NCBI GenBank assembly: GCA_963513935.1
Contig: OY740769.1
Span: forward strand, 38,529,120 to 38,593,119
Reading direction: 5' to 3'
DNA length: 64,000 nucleotides
Source: Aphrophora alni
Taxonomy: Eukaryota > Arthropoda > Insecta > Hemiptera > Aphrophoridae
The notes beneath the pieces are model-generated. The model saw nothing but the letters and a program-made list of their open reading frames with translations. It had not been told where the DNA came from and did no database searches. Numbering within the stretch: the first letter of the stretch is position 1; each line of letters starts with the position of its first letter. Of this stretch, positions 1 to 13,690 are shown piece after piece. A program made the position numbers and the translations under genes.

Positions 1-143
1 AATGAAATTGAAGGGCTTCACTAGTTCATCATTTCATATGTTAAATTACCTAATTGACATTATCCTTACTTATGTAATAGATCTTGAATTTCTTTTAAAT
101 TCTGTGTTTAAAATACTTTTTAATTATTATAATATACTATATT

Positions 144-146
<3 letters not shown>

Positions 147-213
<67 letters not shown>
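147..213. repeat. (TA)n microsatellite with a short CA tail
   Basis: Uninterrupted TA dinucleotides (about 29 units) run into a few CA units. Peptides read through it (Ile-Tyr repeats) are artefacts of the repeat. Confidence 0.97.
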
Positions 214-3200
214 TAACAATCCAATTTTATAAGATGGGCGTAAAATTGATGATGGGGTTTTCAGTAAAATATTGATTTAGATAGTAGGTACCTTGAATTC
301 AAATATTGTTTTCTTGTCAATCTCTATATCTGCCTGTAGACCATACCACTTTGTTCTACCAAATGGATTAATTTCGATAAAATGTGTTAAGTGACTCATA
401 TTTCGACAGTATCTCTTTGCATTTTATAAATTTGTTGAAGAATTACAAATTTAGTGTACCAAAATACCCAAATATGTATAAAAATAGCGCTTAATTACTT
501 AAATGTAAATACTGGAGTCATCATCTCCATATGAGAGTAGTCTCTTGAGATACTGCTAATAATTAACCTATAGATATATTGTGTAAGTCATAATTTAATA
601 ACATCGGCTCTATAGATTATTGAAATGTAAAAAAATTAAGATCCAATCAACGTGATCAAATTACAAGTAAATTATCTCAATAATATTAAAATATTTACTA
701 TCACAAAATGTTTTGAATATAAAATAATTAATTTAACTAATTTTGTTTTAAAACCCCATCAAAATGACTCTTCCTGATTAGTTTTACCAAATGATGTCTT
801 CTACTACAATAAATAAATATTTCGTTATTTTAAAATTACACAAAATACATTTACTATTATTATAGTTATGTAATAGAGCCTAAAATTATAGACCTTGTGA
901 CATAAACTCGTTCTAAGCTCAAGATATAACTTTTTGTAAGTTTTGAGGTCGAGTTTCTTTTACATTTCTTTACTTTTTATTTCTGAACCGTAATTTACGA
1001 TTATTAAAAAAAATATCATACTGATTTGAATCAATTTAGTCATGTTTCAGCAAAGTTTGAAAAATTGAGAAATGTAGACAATTTAGAAAGATATCATTTC
1101 AGAAATCACATTTTGGTTTTAGGATACAGATATTTCCTCGAAACACCCAATATTGGTTTTGTTGGCATATTGTATTAGTTTATTTATACTACCTATACGG
1201 GAGAGAGTACAGTAGTAGTCAAAAACCGTATTTACACTATTAAATGAAAATGTCATAGGCAGTATAGTTGCGAGACAAAGTCCTCTAAATATATAACAAC
1301 AGAGCATAAAAAAAAGTATCTACAACTTATTGATGCTAATAAGAAAAATTAAAATAGTTAAAGAAATTAGGTCCAAAACTCACAGATTTAATTTAAAGTA
1401 GCCAATATTAAACCTCTAAAATCCTATTTAAGCGCTAGATAATAATTGATGCCCCGTTTGATTTTTTGTGGCTGCCTTTTATTATAAATGCATTCAAAAT
1501 AAAATAGTTACTATTTTTTTTTGAGGTTGAATATTATCCTACTAATTTAACACTGGCATTATGAAAAACTTCTTATACTCGTAACTATAACTACTTAAAG
1601 TTGATACAGTGTTTTCGATTTAATATGTAATTTGTGTGTATTAACAGAAACTATTTGACCTGTGTTTGTTACTGTTAACTGTTGTAGTTCTGACTACTAA
1701 GTACTAGCTGTGGTCAATTGGTATTCGTTTCAAAAACAAGGCTAATAGTAAGCGAACGGTTTACATTGGAACCTGTTTTGAAGACGTATAGGATATGATC
1801 CTTTTCTAGCTAGTATCTTTTTATTCATTACCTTATAGAATTCTACTGATTTCAGCCTGGTGGTATGAAATTTGTTATTATATCTATGGTCACTTGATTA
1901 TCAGATTTGATCCATATATCTCCAAAGCTTAGTTTATTGTTATGACCCAAGTAATAATACAAAATTATAATAAATAATGAAATAAATCATTATAGCACGA
2001 CTTATCTATCAACTAATTAAAAAATATATAAAATAAAATATTCTTAATTTGTAATAGATTCCTTCCTTTTATTACTACAATTCTTAGAGGACGTACATGT
2101 CATATTTAAAATATTCAGGCACTTGGGTTAGTTCTAACATCTTGTGAGATGTTGCGTCTTTACGTAATTCTATTATCAAACTTCTCTAATTTATTGTATA
2201 TGATTAAATAGGATGTTTTGATAATGGAATTATTCTGAAACGTGTCAACTAAATATGATTTTATGACAAAGCGGCTATGACAGAAGATTGTAATATAATG
2301 ATGCTAACCACCTCTGAACTGAAAATTATTTAGAGTATGCATTTCATTTACAAATGTATAAGATCAGCTAGTGACAGTTTGATGTTATAGAGCAGTTTAA
2401 CTTACCCCATATTCTTAGATGAAATAAGAGCGATATAAAGCAGTGTATGCGTGTAAAGGCGTGCGTTTGGGTGTGTTATTCTATTCACATTTTGTATGAA
2501 CGGATGTCATTAAAAGTCACAGTTTCAATTATAACCACCAACAATAGTTTCTGAATAAATAATTAAAATTTAATTGAACTTTAATAACTCATAACTAAAA
2601 TATTTATATTAGAAATTATCTAAAATTTACAATACAAAGAAGGAATAACGGTTAATAACATTTTAAACTTTAAAAGTTTTTGCAGTTGGTTTTTGTGTTT
2701 GACAAATATGAATTATCAACTAGTTTTAAGTTATGAGTATTTTCTGAAAATTGAATAAGTTATTTTAACTTTGAATGTCTTATGGGAAATTCCATATTTT
2801 CGTCTAAATAAGTAATATTCTACATTTTTACAGATAGAGGTCTAAATTTGAACGCTGCATTTCATTAAAAAATAACAAATTATCTGGTTTATATTTTTGA
2901 ATTAAAAAAAAAAAACCTCATTTTAAGGAAATATTTTTGCACTTCTTATTAGTTTAACAATTTTAATCAAATTTGATTATAATTTATCTTACACTCCATT
3001 CATACAATTTTAAATTAATCGTCCTTACATCAACCCTTTTGATCACCATATAGTTCTTCCTTTATTTATTTATAAACCCATTCCTCTACCCTCAAACACA
3101 AATGAGATCAATTTGTATTTTTCCATTCCTGCTGATGATACTAAATCATCTTCATAGACAACCAAAGGTCATATTGTTATATTTTTATTTCTGTATTTTA

Positions 3201-4713
3201 AATACAAATTTCTCTCTCTAATTTTTCATCAATACATTAAACGAAATTGGAAAAGTTATATCTCTCTTCCTTACCACAATGCCATCTTTCTCTTCAAACT
3301 TCCACGTGAAAAAGACCAACACTATAACTATTTGTATTAGTAATTATTAAAAAAAAATAAAAATAAAATAACAACAAGAGAGATGTCTATTAGGTCTAAT
3401 GTTGAGAATTTTGAAGAGGTAGAATCTACTCTCAGTCCTTTGATGATTGTACTGAATTCGTTATCACCTTACGAGATTTAACAGAAAATGGATTAATTCA
3501 ATTACCTTAACTAATGTAATTCCATTACGGCTTTTTGTTCAGTGATTCCTTCTTCTTTTGACCACATACTATTATTTCTAACAATGCCATCATATAAGTC
3601 AGTCCATTGACACTTTCTATTTGTATGGTTTGTTTGTGTCATAAAGGGAAGGAGTTTAAATGAATTGTGCTTTATAATTTGATTTTTTTTCCCTATTAGG
3701 TAATTTTTAATGTGGCAATTCTAGCTATTACAATCTCTCTCATAGAAACTCTAACAATCTAGACTTGGAAATGTTCACTGACCTTACCCATAGGAGTATA
3801 CTTAAACAAAGTAAGGTATACGTATATATATATGAGTTCAATTTTTATAAAATTTAGTACGTAAGTCCACTGAAAAATTATTATTATCACGAAAACCAAA
3901 AGCTAATTTTTAAAATATTAGACTTTTTTAAAATGGTTTAAAACAGTTTTTGGGAAACAATGTTAACACACAAAAATATCCTATAAATAGCTCATTTCAA
4001 GGAATTTTAAAATAAGCATTGAATTACTGAAAATGTGTTCTCCACGTCAAATAATAGAAACTGTTATTTCTTAAAATGAAATTCCTAAAAACATAACCTC
4101 AAAAAATAAGACATACACGTATCCATTATAAATGAACCTATAACTTCAGCACAGAAGAACTGGATGATCGATAGAAACCTTTAAGAGATAAATGCTTTAA
4201 GAAATAAGCAAATAACTAAAGCGTGTGCTTGTGTGTGTAGACTGAATTCTGATAACACTAAAAATAGCATATCAGAGTGATTTGGATATGTTAAAAAATT
4301 AAGATTTCAGTAAAAGACTAGAAATTGTTTAAAATGAGAACAAATCAAATTTAACTGTTAAATCATGCATACTTTTTTTAACCCATAAAATTCTTTTTAA
4401 AGATAATTGCAAATTAATTTAATAGTAAGTAGAAAGTTTACAAATTAGGGCCTGTTATATTTTATAAACTTCGCTTTTATTAATATCAACTCCTCATTTG
4501 TTATTAATTTAAATTTAATTTACTTTTATTTTATGAAATTTCTTTAATGTTGGTTCAACTCATTATTTAAACAAAATAATTGTTATTCAATCAAACTCAA
4601 AAATGTACTCACCCAATTTTCTAATTTAATAGGCCAGAGTTTTAAAAAAGATTTAATTCAATATTTTATTTTAGTAGTGAAACGAATCCTGGGCGGTAGG
4701 TTTCAGTGTTTGG
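214..4713. other. A+T-rich DNA without a recognisable gene
   Basis: I see no coding stretch, RNA gene or transposon signature on either strand. Open frames are short, A+T-driven and have no family motifs. The one sub-feature I could match elsewhere is the dispersed segment at 747-800. The rest is unassigned intergenic or intronic sequence. Confidence 0.6.
747..800. repeat. Short dispersed repeat, copy 1
   Basis: This segment resembles 41419-41474 in the same orientation. Both hold CATCAAAATGAC, then GTTTTACCAAATG and GTGTCTT or ATGTCTT in the same order, with scattered substitutions. It is probably a fragment of an old interspersed element. Family unknown. Confidence 0.5.
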
Positions 4714-4752
4714 CTTTTTTTTCTTTTTTTTTTTCTTTTTTTTTCCTTCCCC
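4714..4752. repeat. T-rich homopolymer tract with C interruptions
   Basis: Runs of T broken by single C bases, followed at 4767-4774 by a run of C. Low-complexity sequence; it may be the tail of a decayed retroelement, but no body can be recognised. Confidence 0.7.
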
Positions 4753-5159
4753 AAAATTGGATGTATCCCCCCCCCAGCCCGGTAGAAACAAAGATCTCTG
4801 AGAAAAGTGACAAACTTGGTAATTGAGTAATTTTAAGATTAAATTATTTAGTAAGTAAATATGCAGTTTCTATCACTCTGAAAGCATGCAGTATGTTCAC
4901 AAATTTATTAAAAATATGTCTGTATCTATTTAGCTTTAATTGAAAAAAAGGAAAAAAAAGTTAGCAATAAAAAGGTAATGAATGTGTTATGTGGCACTGG
5001 TGTTGATTTTCACTATGCACACATTTTAACTAGACATAAACTATATGAGTAGAGTGTTGATAGTAAAAGGTTAAATAATAAATTATTTTAGAAAATTCCC
5101 AAGAAACTAGTAGTTCATAGGGTGTGTCATACTGTAAACCAAAAGGGAAATAATGAAAA

Positions 5160-5700
5160 ATAGAAGTAAATTGAATAAAAAAATAAGCAGGACAGCCAAA
5201 GAGGGCAACGAAGTCCCGAGATATTGAAAGAATATGTTCAATACAAATCTAAACACTTATTAGAGTACTGCACATATGATCGACAACAGACGCCAAACGT
5301 CCTTCTAAATACCACTTTCATAGACGCAGATGACTTCACAACGGAAAAATTGTCAAACTCAACATCAATTTTTTTTACCTATCACATAACTTTCTACATA
5401 CGACGTAAATGTTAGAGGGTAAAAGGAAAAGTGTAAAAATAGAAACTCCTAGCTCTCGAATACTCGAATATCTTCAAGGCCGAAAACCAACCAGAGTAGG
5501 TCAAGAGAGACCTGATAGGAAGTAGAAAGTAAAGGATCCAAACCAAGACTAGATTAAGGAAGGAAACGAAACATAATTTAGACTGGGAATAAATGTGTAT
5601 ACAAATCGAAAAGTAGTAGAATTTATTACAAAAAATTTCAACAATGATTCGAGAGTGTGTATGTGGGTGTGTGTGCATTTGTGTATGTGTTTAAAAGGCA
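5160..5700. other. Slightly GC-richer degenerate segment, origin unknown
   Basis: This stretch is less A+T-rich than its surroundings and contains several short open stretches in different frames, as expected of a frameshifted old coding element. I could not assign the fragments to any family. The GT-rich run near 5655-5691 is low-complexity. Confidence 0.25.
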
Positions 5701-6119
5701 AAACACATCATAGCCTTAAATACTCTAATAGCATTAGGGTCGGAAAAAAGAACAGTGTTCGTTAAGAGAATGTGAATTTATATAAAAGCCTCTTTTACTT
5801 TATTTGTCATATTCTGGAAAAAAACATTTTGTTATCTATTTATTGATCTAAACACTTTTCGTCATCCCTCAAAAGAAACATAGAGAAATAAAACTGTCTG
5901 TCCCCTCTATTTAACCGTCCCACCTTAAAATATAATATCAAAAATGTTGTTTCTAGTTAAAAAAAGTAGGATTGTTTGTTTTAATTTAAAGTTTGAGTGT
6001 AGGGTACTTGTCTTAAATACAAATACAAAATAGTAACTACAAGAAAGAGACATCAAAGAAAAAAATAAATACAATTTAGTTACTTACGTTTAGCGAGTAA
6101 CTACAATACAATACATCGT

Positions 6120-6480
6120 TACTCGCACTTAAACACCATTTCGTCATTACCACATAAAAATTAAACTCCATCTATATCCTACTGGCTGCTTCCAAAAATG
6201 TCTTGCTTCACCTTATTTTTGATCTTTTCGACTTATTCAAACGTGAACCTTATTAACTTAAAATTACACTCTACGTTTGAAATGATCAAACCATTTCAGC
6301 TGCAAAGCCTCTACCAACCCAGTAATGTTGCCCTACACATTAAACCTTCTTTCCCCCCTCATTTCTTAGATAATTGTAGTTATCATTTTTTTATACGTTT
6401 TATTAAAAATTTTCTTAGGTTTAAACGCCACAGTCCACACATCAATACTATTGAAATATAACCCGAGATAAGGCCACCCT
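6120..6480. repeat. Dispersed repeat family, copy A part 1
   Basis: Shares ordered short matches with 7000-7760 and 56640-57540. Examples are CTGCTTCC near 6187, GATCAAACCATTTCAGCTGC near 6284 (compare 7154-7180), and CCACAGTCCACAC near 6429 (compare CCACAGTTCACAC near 56929). Copies are strongly diverged. Open frames here are not conserved between copies, so it is not annotated as a gene. Confidence 0.45.
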
Positions 6481-6999
6481 ATCCTATTCTCACCTTCTTG
6501 TCCTTTTTATCCGGCCGTAAAAGAGATTTGATTAAGACCCATCGGGCTGAATTGCAACTGGGCAACATGATCTCTTATTTCGCTTAAAAATTCGAATACT
6601 ACAACTTTCTTTAGATACGCCCAATAACATACACATAAGTGGATTTGTACAATAGTTTTTTTGTAATTTAAATGTTATTTTCTGAGAAACAATGTGTAAT
6701 AAGTATTTGTTAGTTGAGCAATGATATTGGTTTATATCCCTATATTTCGTTTACATAAAACACTTTTTCCTCACATCCGCAAAGAGACACATATTTTAAG
6801 AAATGTCTAGGCTTCTACTTAACGTTAAAACTAACCGTTATATTTATACTTTTTTGAATTAGGGTTACTTTTGTTTCAAATTTTACATTCAACTATAGAA
6901 AACCAAAACAATAACATAAACGAAAATAAATTCCATGAAAAATCTAAAAATTATTTTTGTTTACTTGCATTTAACAAATAATTACATTTCTAAAGTACA

Positions 7000-7760
7000 C
7001 GTCTTGCACTATAAACACGATTTCCACATGTGCTGCAAAATAATTAACCTTCATCACTCTTCAATCATTCTACTCGTTGCTGCTTTGGTCTGGCCTCCTT
7101 TTTCGAACTTAGTTATTCACATGCGGTAACCAAATTTCCGGCGTCCGGATCTCTTGATCAAACCATTTCAACTGCTAAGCTCCATCAAGTCAGAAATATT
7201 GTCTTGTACCATTATCCTTATTTTGATATTTCATATTTTATATATGAAAGCCCAACTTAACGGCGTTCTCTTAATTACGATTGTATAAAGTAGGAACTAT
7301 TAAGTTATTTATAAATATAAAAAATAAGTCTTTAGTACAATGCAAATTGTAAATTCAATAAAGTTCGAATCATTCAATAGTTCCAGTAAAATCAGTTATT
7401 TGTTAACTATTACTTAACACTGTGTCATTAAGCATTTCTTTAGTGAAATTGTCTACCTATTGGAATAATAAACTTTAGTCATTTGTAACAAACTATTTTA
7501 TTATTTATATATTGATAATGTGTCTAAGTACATTTTTAAATAGAAACTAAATGTAAGGTTTCAACACCGAAACATACAACGGTTGGAAGTGATTGTCTTT
7601 GTTTTTGGCAACAAAACCATATAACTCGCTCCATGCATGAGATTTATGTAAGAGAGACTGTGTTTGTGAAACACATCTACTGCAAATACCTACGAAAATC
7701 ATTTATCTTAATTCAAATATTTAATTAAACTGGTAACACTTTTTTATAAATATTATACAC
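7000..7760. repeat. Dispersed repeat family, copy A part 2
   Basis: Resembles 56640-57540 in the same orientation. Shared ordered blocks include TTTGTTTTTGGCAACAA (7598; 57254), TGAGATTTATGTA (7638-7650; 57303-57315), ATCTACTGCAAA (near 7675; 57338) and TTATCTTA. It also shares a block with 6284-6310, so copy A looks partly duplicated in tandem. No coding motif is visible; probably an old non-autonomous element. Confidence 0.5.
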
Positions 7761-7809
7761 TTAAAATGCTTTACGGTCAATACAACATATTATTGAAGGT
7801 ATTTTAAAC

Positions 7810-7814
<5 letters not shown>

Positions 7815-7860
<46 letters not shown>
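7815..7860. repeat. (AT)n microsatellite
   Basis: Uninterrupted AT dinucleotide tract of about 23 units. Confidence 0.97.
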
Positions 7861-7862
<2 letters not shown>

Positions 7863-10800
7863 ATTATTCAAATTTATGAAGTGTTTTATCTAACCCTAAA
7901 GCTAAGTTGTATTTGTTGAAAATCTGTGTAGTGTAATTATAAGTACAAGACACTAGTAGTTCTATGGTGAAATTGTTAATTATTTATCTAAAAATAATCT
8001 AAGTTAATAAATTAATTTAGCTTTGGATGTTAAGTGGTATGTAAAAGTTTCGTAATTTTGAGATTAAATAAAATTATACATTTACAGCAATTGTGAAGAT
8101 GTTCATGTGTTTATTTACATAACGTGATTTTTTTATGTTGTTCTGTATTCGTTGTTGAATTTACACAATTGCCGATTATGATTACGTCTAGAAATCTATT
8201 ATTATTTTTATCTTTCGTGTATGGGCGTTATCTAAGAGATTACAATAAAAATAAAACTTTTCTAGATTTCTTAAACCCAATTTCTTGTTTTTCCATTTTT
8301 TTTCTATCAAAAATGATATCAGTCGTATAATATTGCACACAATATACATAAAGATATAATATTTACTTCTTATTAACAACAATATTCTACCACTGAAGTG
8401 AAAACTTAATTTTATTAACGGAAAGAAATACACAAATCACCAGAAAACACTCTATAAATGAATTAAGAGACTGTTTCAAATACTAAGTCATTATTTTCTT
8501 TAATTAGAGGTACAAAAAATTTTACCAAAAAAAACTTTTATTGTGCATAAAATTAGTTCCACAAGTATTTTGTGTGAAAATTTATGATTAATCGTAATTT
8601 GGTGAATATTGTATTTCTGCATAATATTCAATTTAACAGTGTTTCGATTTGATTTTTTAGCTTTTGCGTATGTAAATGTGAAATAATGAAATATTAATAA
8701 TTTTTAGTGAAATAATAAAGGGGGGCTTTGATTTTTAAATCGCACTCTTGAGACACCCTTAGAAATACATTTACTTTATCTTTGCACGTGTTTTTAAACT
8801 TTAACCTGCTTTAGGCAAACTTCAAGGTTAATCTTTTTACCTTCTAATTCAATGCTTTCTATTTTAACCATATCTTGAATTGTGTGTATATATTCTACTT
8901 CTTCGACTTGAAAATTATTTATTACGTTCTTTTTCCATTATTGTATCTGAACACAAGTTTACTGAAAACAAAAGCTTTATTTTGAATATTGTCGAAATTG
9001 GGAATCTTTGAAAATTGTATAGTAGAATATCTTGAAAAAGCCGTTAATTATTCAAGGTACAACATATTTTTTTTCTTGTAATGATAAACAAAACATTTAA
9101 TTATTTTTTTTTCTCTACTAAAGAATAACAGAGTTATTTATGAAAAACAAAAAAATATTTCTTGGTAAAAATGTACCACCCATGATTAGCGCAGAACAAA
9201 CGAATAAGTTTTTGAGTTATGGTCATTGTTAATAATAATAAAAAAATTCTTTACTCCATAATTATTTCTACTAAATAAATTTTGTAAGAAAAAAGAGGCA
9301 CTATTTGGTTTTAAACTAATTGTTGATAGCATAATAATAAAGTTAAACGGCTTTCAAAGATTTTCAGTTGAAAAATAAGAGAATACAACGGCTTTCAAAT
9401 ATTCAAAATAATTTGATTTAGTTTATGCAGCTTTGAATATTTCCGATGTGAACGTTTCCCCTTTTTATCTAACGCTGCAATAAGCTATAAGCAGTTAGTT
9501 GTACTTCGCTGTCACATAACTTCTTTCAATAGCAGAACACACTTAACGATTGTTCTATCTGACAATGACTTATTTTCAGATTTTATTTCAATGATTTCAC
9601 GTTGGCTGCAAAAACAACCAAATAAAGTTATTTATTTTTAAAAAACAAGTTTTTCTGTATACAGTAGTTTTTACAAATCTTAAATAGATTAAGAAATTCA
9701 GAATTTCAAATTGAAATTAAATACATAAAGTTAAGTGAAACCCTAACACAAATGCCAATACCTTTACAATGGTCTATGATTTTTCAGAGTCTTTAGCAGC
9801 TTCCTTTGCAAGATCAGAACATGCCGTCACGTGTGCCATCAGCTGTTTATCTTTAATATACAGAACTTTGCATGGTGCTTCTCTCTGACCCTTGAATAGA
9901 TTTATATGAACTTCTATTTTGTTACTTTACAGTACGTATTATTGAATCTCGTGAAATACCAATTATATTTGAACTCTCTTTGAATAACCTGATTATTTAT
10001 TTTACAAAGACTTAGTTTTATATCAAGGGATTAAAGAAAATGTTTTTCAACTTTGATGTAATTAATAATAATAAACAAAATGTATGCCGAATGCTACATA
10101 ATCACAAAACTTTCTTTGTACTACGTAGTTGTGAGATAGTCAAACGGAGTAAAAATAAAGAACTTTAACATCACGTAAATGTTTGATAAACCTATAAAAA
10201 ACATATTCATAACTAAAAATTAACGTTAACCACACGTTAACATTCAAGAAAATGTAACATGAAACCACTTGAAATTTAAATGAGAACTAATGACAAATAA
10301 ATTAGTTAAAACAATATAGATGGCTGACGAAAAACTTAAGATACATTGAAAATAAGTGATGAAACAATAAAGAATCTCTAATTATTCAATAATATAATGA
10401 AAAGAATTCTTATGTATGTTGGATTTAAATGAATGTTAATATAAAGTTTATAAATATTTTAATATACACAACAGGGATACAACAAGGGTATCTTACTGTT
10501 TGTTAGATGGTGATTATATGGTTAGAGTATATAAGTGTTAAGGAGATCCCTACTCCTTCATCCGCATCAACACTCCTTTGTTATTATCCCTGGTTTGATG
10601 TACAATCTTGAGTCTTACGATCAACATTGCAAATGGCAATAATTTACATTAATCATTGAATTTATTTTAAGTGTCATACTTATAATTACTGAGCAAGTGA
10701 AATTAATCATTCAATATTAAGCAGATACGGTATAATTATTTGTATATTAAATCAAAGTTATGTTAGTAAAACTGGTTTATTGTGTTGAATAAATATTTTA

Positions 10801-11926
10801 TTGACGATATTTGTTTGCTGTAAAACGTTTGCTCTTAACTTTGCATATCAACCATATTGGTTTTCAGTTCCATTGAAAATGTTTAATATTTTACGCCTAG
10901 TAGTTCATATGACGAATCTACAATAGGTTCAGTTTTAAAGTTTATTACGAAATAAAACCCGATTTAAAAAAACGTTGTATCACTAAATGGGAATATTTTA
11001 CCATTTTAAAATTGTTAACTGTATTTGGAGTGGGGGTTTCTTTTTATCAATATAAAAATATTACTCAAATGTAGCAGCTTTACTAAACTCTTACAATATT
11101 ATTTCAAATGATTCCAATAATACAAGTATTAGAGAGAATAGTTTCTAAACAATACGCGAAGCAAATTGAGATTGCTATATAGGGTTACCCGAAGTCAGAA
11201 TATATTGAATAAATCATACAACAGTGACAAAGACAAAGCATATCAGTACATAAAATAATTAATTTATATATTGTACTAAATCGTGTAAATTGTTGATAAA
11301 GTATTTTTAATATGTCACACTAGTGATGCTCTCACATAGCATCTGCACCTTATGTTAAGAAATTAAGCGTAAGTTATGTCAATAATGAAGTGAATCGACT
11401 TCCCACTTCCTCCCCCCAAGTTCCAATATATCGGGTGGATTTAATTGAAAGACGAAGATTACATAGTATGTGAACAATTACGATTTGTAAGTTCAACATT
11501 AAAATTAAACTGCGTGAAATTAGTACACTTAAAAAAATATTAACCACATGTTTTTTCCTATCTCAAATTCAATACATGTTACAACATTTTATAGTTCGTA
11601 GGCTTTTAGGTAAACACGTCGTAATGTAACGAACCTATTCTCCTTAAAAAACAACAAAAAATCAATCACAACATTTATTGAACTTTCATTAATATTTGTT
11701 TTTTCTATAATAATAGAATTATTAACCTACAATTTTTATAGAAGGAGTTAGAGAGATATAGAAATGGTTACCGTTAATTCTTATAATTGTTTAGTTTCTA
11801 GACAACAATAGCTAGTAGGTTGACTTAGTTTGTCAACAAATTCAATAGATGTTTTTGAAAACCTTATAAACACTTTTAAAAATAAATTTGGGATGGAATA
11901 AATAGTGTAATTTAAATAGTATAAAA

Positions 11927-11927
<1 letters not shown>
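7861..11927. other. A+T-rich DNA without a recognisable gene
   Basis: No reading frame with family motifs, tRNA-like cloverleaf or transposon end was found on either strand. The overlapping open frames around 8124-8433 lie on opposite strands, are A+T-driven and were not annotated. Confidence 0.6.

Positions 11928-11975
<48 letters not shown>
11928..11975. repeat. (AT)n microsatellite
   Basis: Uninterrupted AT tract of about 24 units. The open frame that crosses it is a repeat artefact. Confidence 0.97.
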
Positions 11976-11978
<3 letters not shown>

Positions 11979-12420
11979 CACAGGATTAAAAATAATACAT
12001 TAATTGAAAAGTCCTTATAAAACACACATACTTTTAAACACATTAACGTTCCTACGGTTAATATGATTGCAATAAATAACATTTTAGGTACAATATAAAA
12101 TATATTTTGTTAATAATAAATGCACTGCGCAAAAATTAAAACTATTTTTATGACATCATTCCAAGAAGATTTTTTTAACTCTCCGTTAAAAACTCTCCAA
12201 TAGGTAACCATTTGACCCGTGTTTCAAAACGCTATAATAACAGGTAATACAATCTGTCATTATAAATTTAATTAAACTAATTTGTTTTTGTATTTAAACC
12301 TCGATTAACCTCTCACATATTGTTTGTTATTAGCGTTTGATATTGTATAACATATGATGTTTGTTTAGTATTAAGTATGTTTAGTATTACCTTCTTGTTT
12401 TGGGGACAAAATTCATAGAC

Positions 12421-12432
12421 AGTTTAACTAAA
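12421..12432. repeat. Left target-site duplication of the Penelope-like element
   Basis: AGTTTAACTAAA here is repeated exactly and in the same orientation at 13900-13911, immediately outside the right inverted arm. Flanking bases differ, so the duplication is exactly 12 bp, within the range usual for Penelope-like elements. Confidence 0.8.
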
Positions 12433-12469
12433 TTGAATGTTTATTGTTTGGTGTCCTTGTCACTTTATA

Positions 12470-12679
12470 TAATATAATGAGTAATAAATTATTTTTATTA
12501 CCTTTATAGTTCCGTTATGTGACTTTGTGCTTGTCTTATTACAAAGACGCGTTTCGGAGTCGTAGCTCCATCTTCAGTAATTTCACTCCGTAGAGGTCGT
12601 TAAAACATTAAACATAACAAAAACATTAACACTATACACACAAATATATACACGTATACGTTGATTTTAATATTTTCTT
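12470..12679 (-). repeat. Left terminal arm (pseudo-LTR) of the Penelope-like element
   Basis: Reverse complement of 13691-13900. By eye I find only two mismatches over 210 positions, at the T of CCGTTATG and at the T of TAATATTTTC. It carries the hammerhead-like motif on the minus strand at 12546-12577. Confidence 0.92.
12546..12577 (-). ncRNA. Hammerhead-ribozyme-like motif, left arm
   Basis: Read on the minus strand it has CTGAAGA (the CUGANGA core), a GGAG/CTCC stem II with a CTACGA loop, the GAAA box, and ACGCGTC, which gives a 2-bp stem III and the GTC cleavage triplet. One extra T lies between the core and stem II, and stem I is not canonical, so activity is doubtful. Minimal hammerheads with very short stem III are known in Penelope-like terminal repeats. 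Confidence 0.55.
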
Positions 12680-12729
12680 ACGGTGTACAAAACTGTTATA
12701 GGCCGCCGTTTAACGGCACTTAAAGACAA

Positions 12730-13616
12730 GCAGATAACCTCAAGAAATATTTGAACTCCATCAACCAGAAGATACAATTTACAATGGAAACAGAAGCAGA
12801 TAACAAAATAATTTCCTAGACGTTACTGTAACAAAAATCAACGATAAATGTAAATACAAAATATTCAGGAAAATAACTACATCAGATGTAACTATCCATT
12901 CACAGTCATACCACCCATTTACACAAAAAATGGCGGTCTATAACAGTTTTGTACACCGTCTTTTGTCCATACCACTCGACGAAACGGATTTCAAAGAAGA
13001 GTTAAACGTCATTAAATATATCGCACAGGTAAATGGATATAGAAGCCAAATGGTCGACAAATTATTGGAAAGGCATTGGAAGGCAAAATTGGCGGGAAAA
13101 TGTAACACTAGAGTAGACAAAAAGAAATATGTCGCTGCTGATTACACTGAAATAATGCCCTCCATCCTAAAAAATGCATTCCAAAAACATAACATCATTG
13201 TCACACACCGAACTAATAATAGCGTACAAAAAATATTGCGTAAAAAACAGGAAATACCAACAGAGAAGAAATCAGGCATCTATAAAATAGCGTGTGACGA
13301 CTGCGATTGTTTTTACATCGGACAGACAGGCAGATCGTTCATGGAGAGATACAAAGAACACTTGCCCAATAATAGTCTGTACGTTAATAGATCAAGTTTC
13401 GCGCAACACATAATCGACAACAAACACTCGTATACAAACTTTGAATCAAACCTGACACCTCTCCACATCATTAAAAAGGACCAATGATGAATGCCATTGA
13501 ATAATATGAAATTCACAAAGCATTTAAACAATCACCAAACGATATTCGCAATGAAAAGTTATCTTTCCAATCAATCGCATTATTTGAGACGGCAATGAGA
13601 TTTAATAAATGATATG
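12730..13616 (+). pseudogene. Penelope-like polyprotein remnant: end of reverse transcriptase plus GIY-YIG endonuclease
   Basis: The readable core is an open frame at 12930-13487 (185 codons). Homologous coding continues upstream from about 12730 (LKKYLNSINQKIQF, then FLDVTV), with a frameshift near 12816-12822, and downstream after the stop in another frame (EIHKAFKQSPNDI) with a further in-frame TAA. Landmarks in the 185-codon frame are an HRLLSIPL segment near residue 9, GIY at 116-118, a CX2C pair at 122 and 125, YIG at 129-131, R135 in GQTGRSF, and two histidines at 160 and 166. This arrangement matches the Penelope endonuclease with its CCHH insert. In an intact element this domain nicks DNA for target-primed reverse transcription in the nucleus. 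The palm motifs of the reverse transcriptase are missing, and the frameshifts and stops make it non-functional. Confidence 0.88.
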
Positions 13617-13690
13617 ACCAACCCATAATCTGATAACCTTGTCCTCACCGTGATGCCAGTAATTCGCTAACCATGAAACCGTGCGCATGC

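Noticed and set aside
6198..7129. Open frames of 87 and 64 codons within the dispersed repeat
   Set aside because: They are not conserved in the copy at 56640-57540 and contain no family motif.
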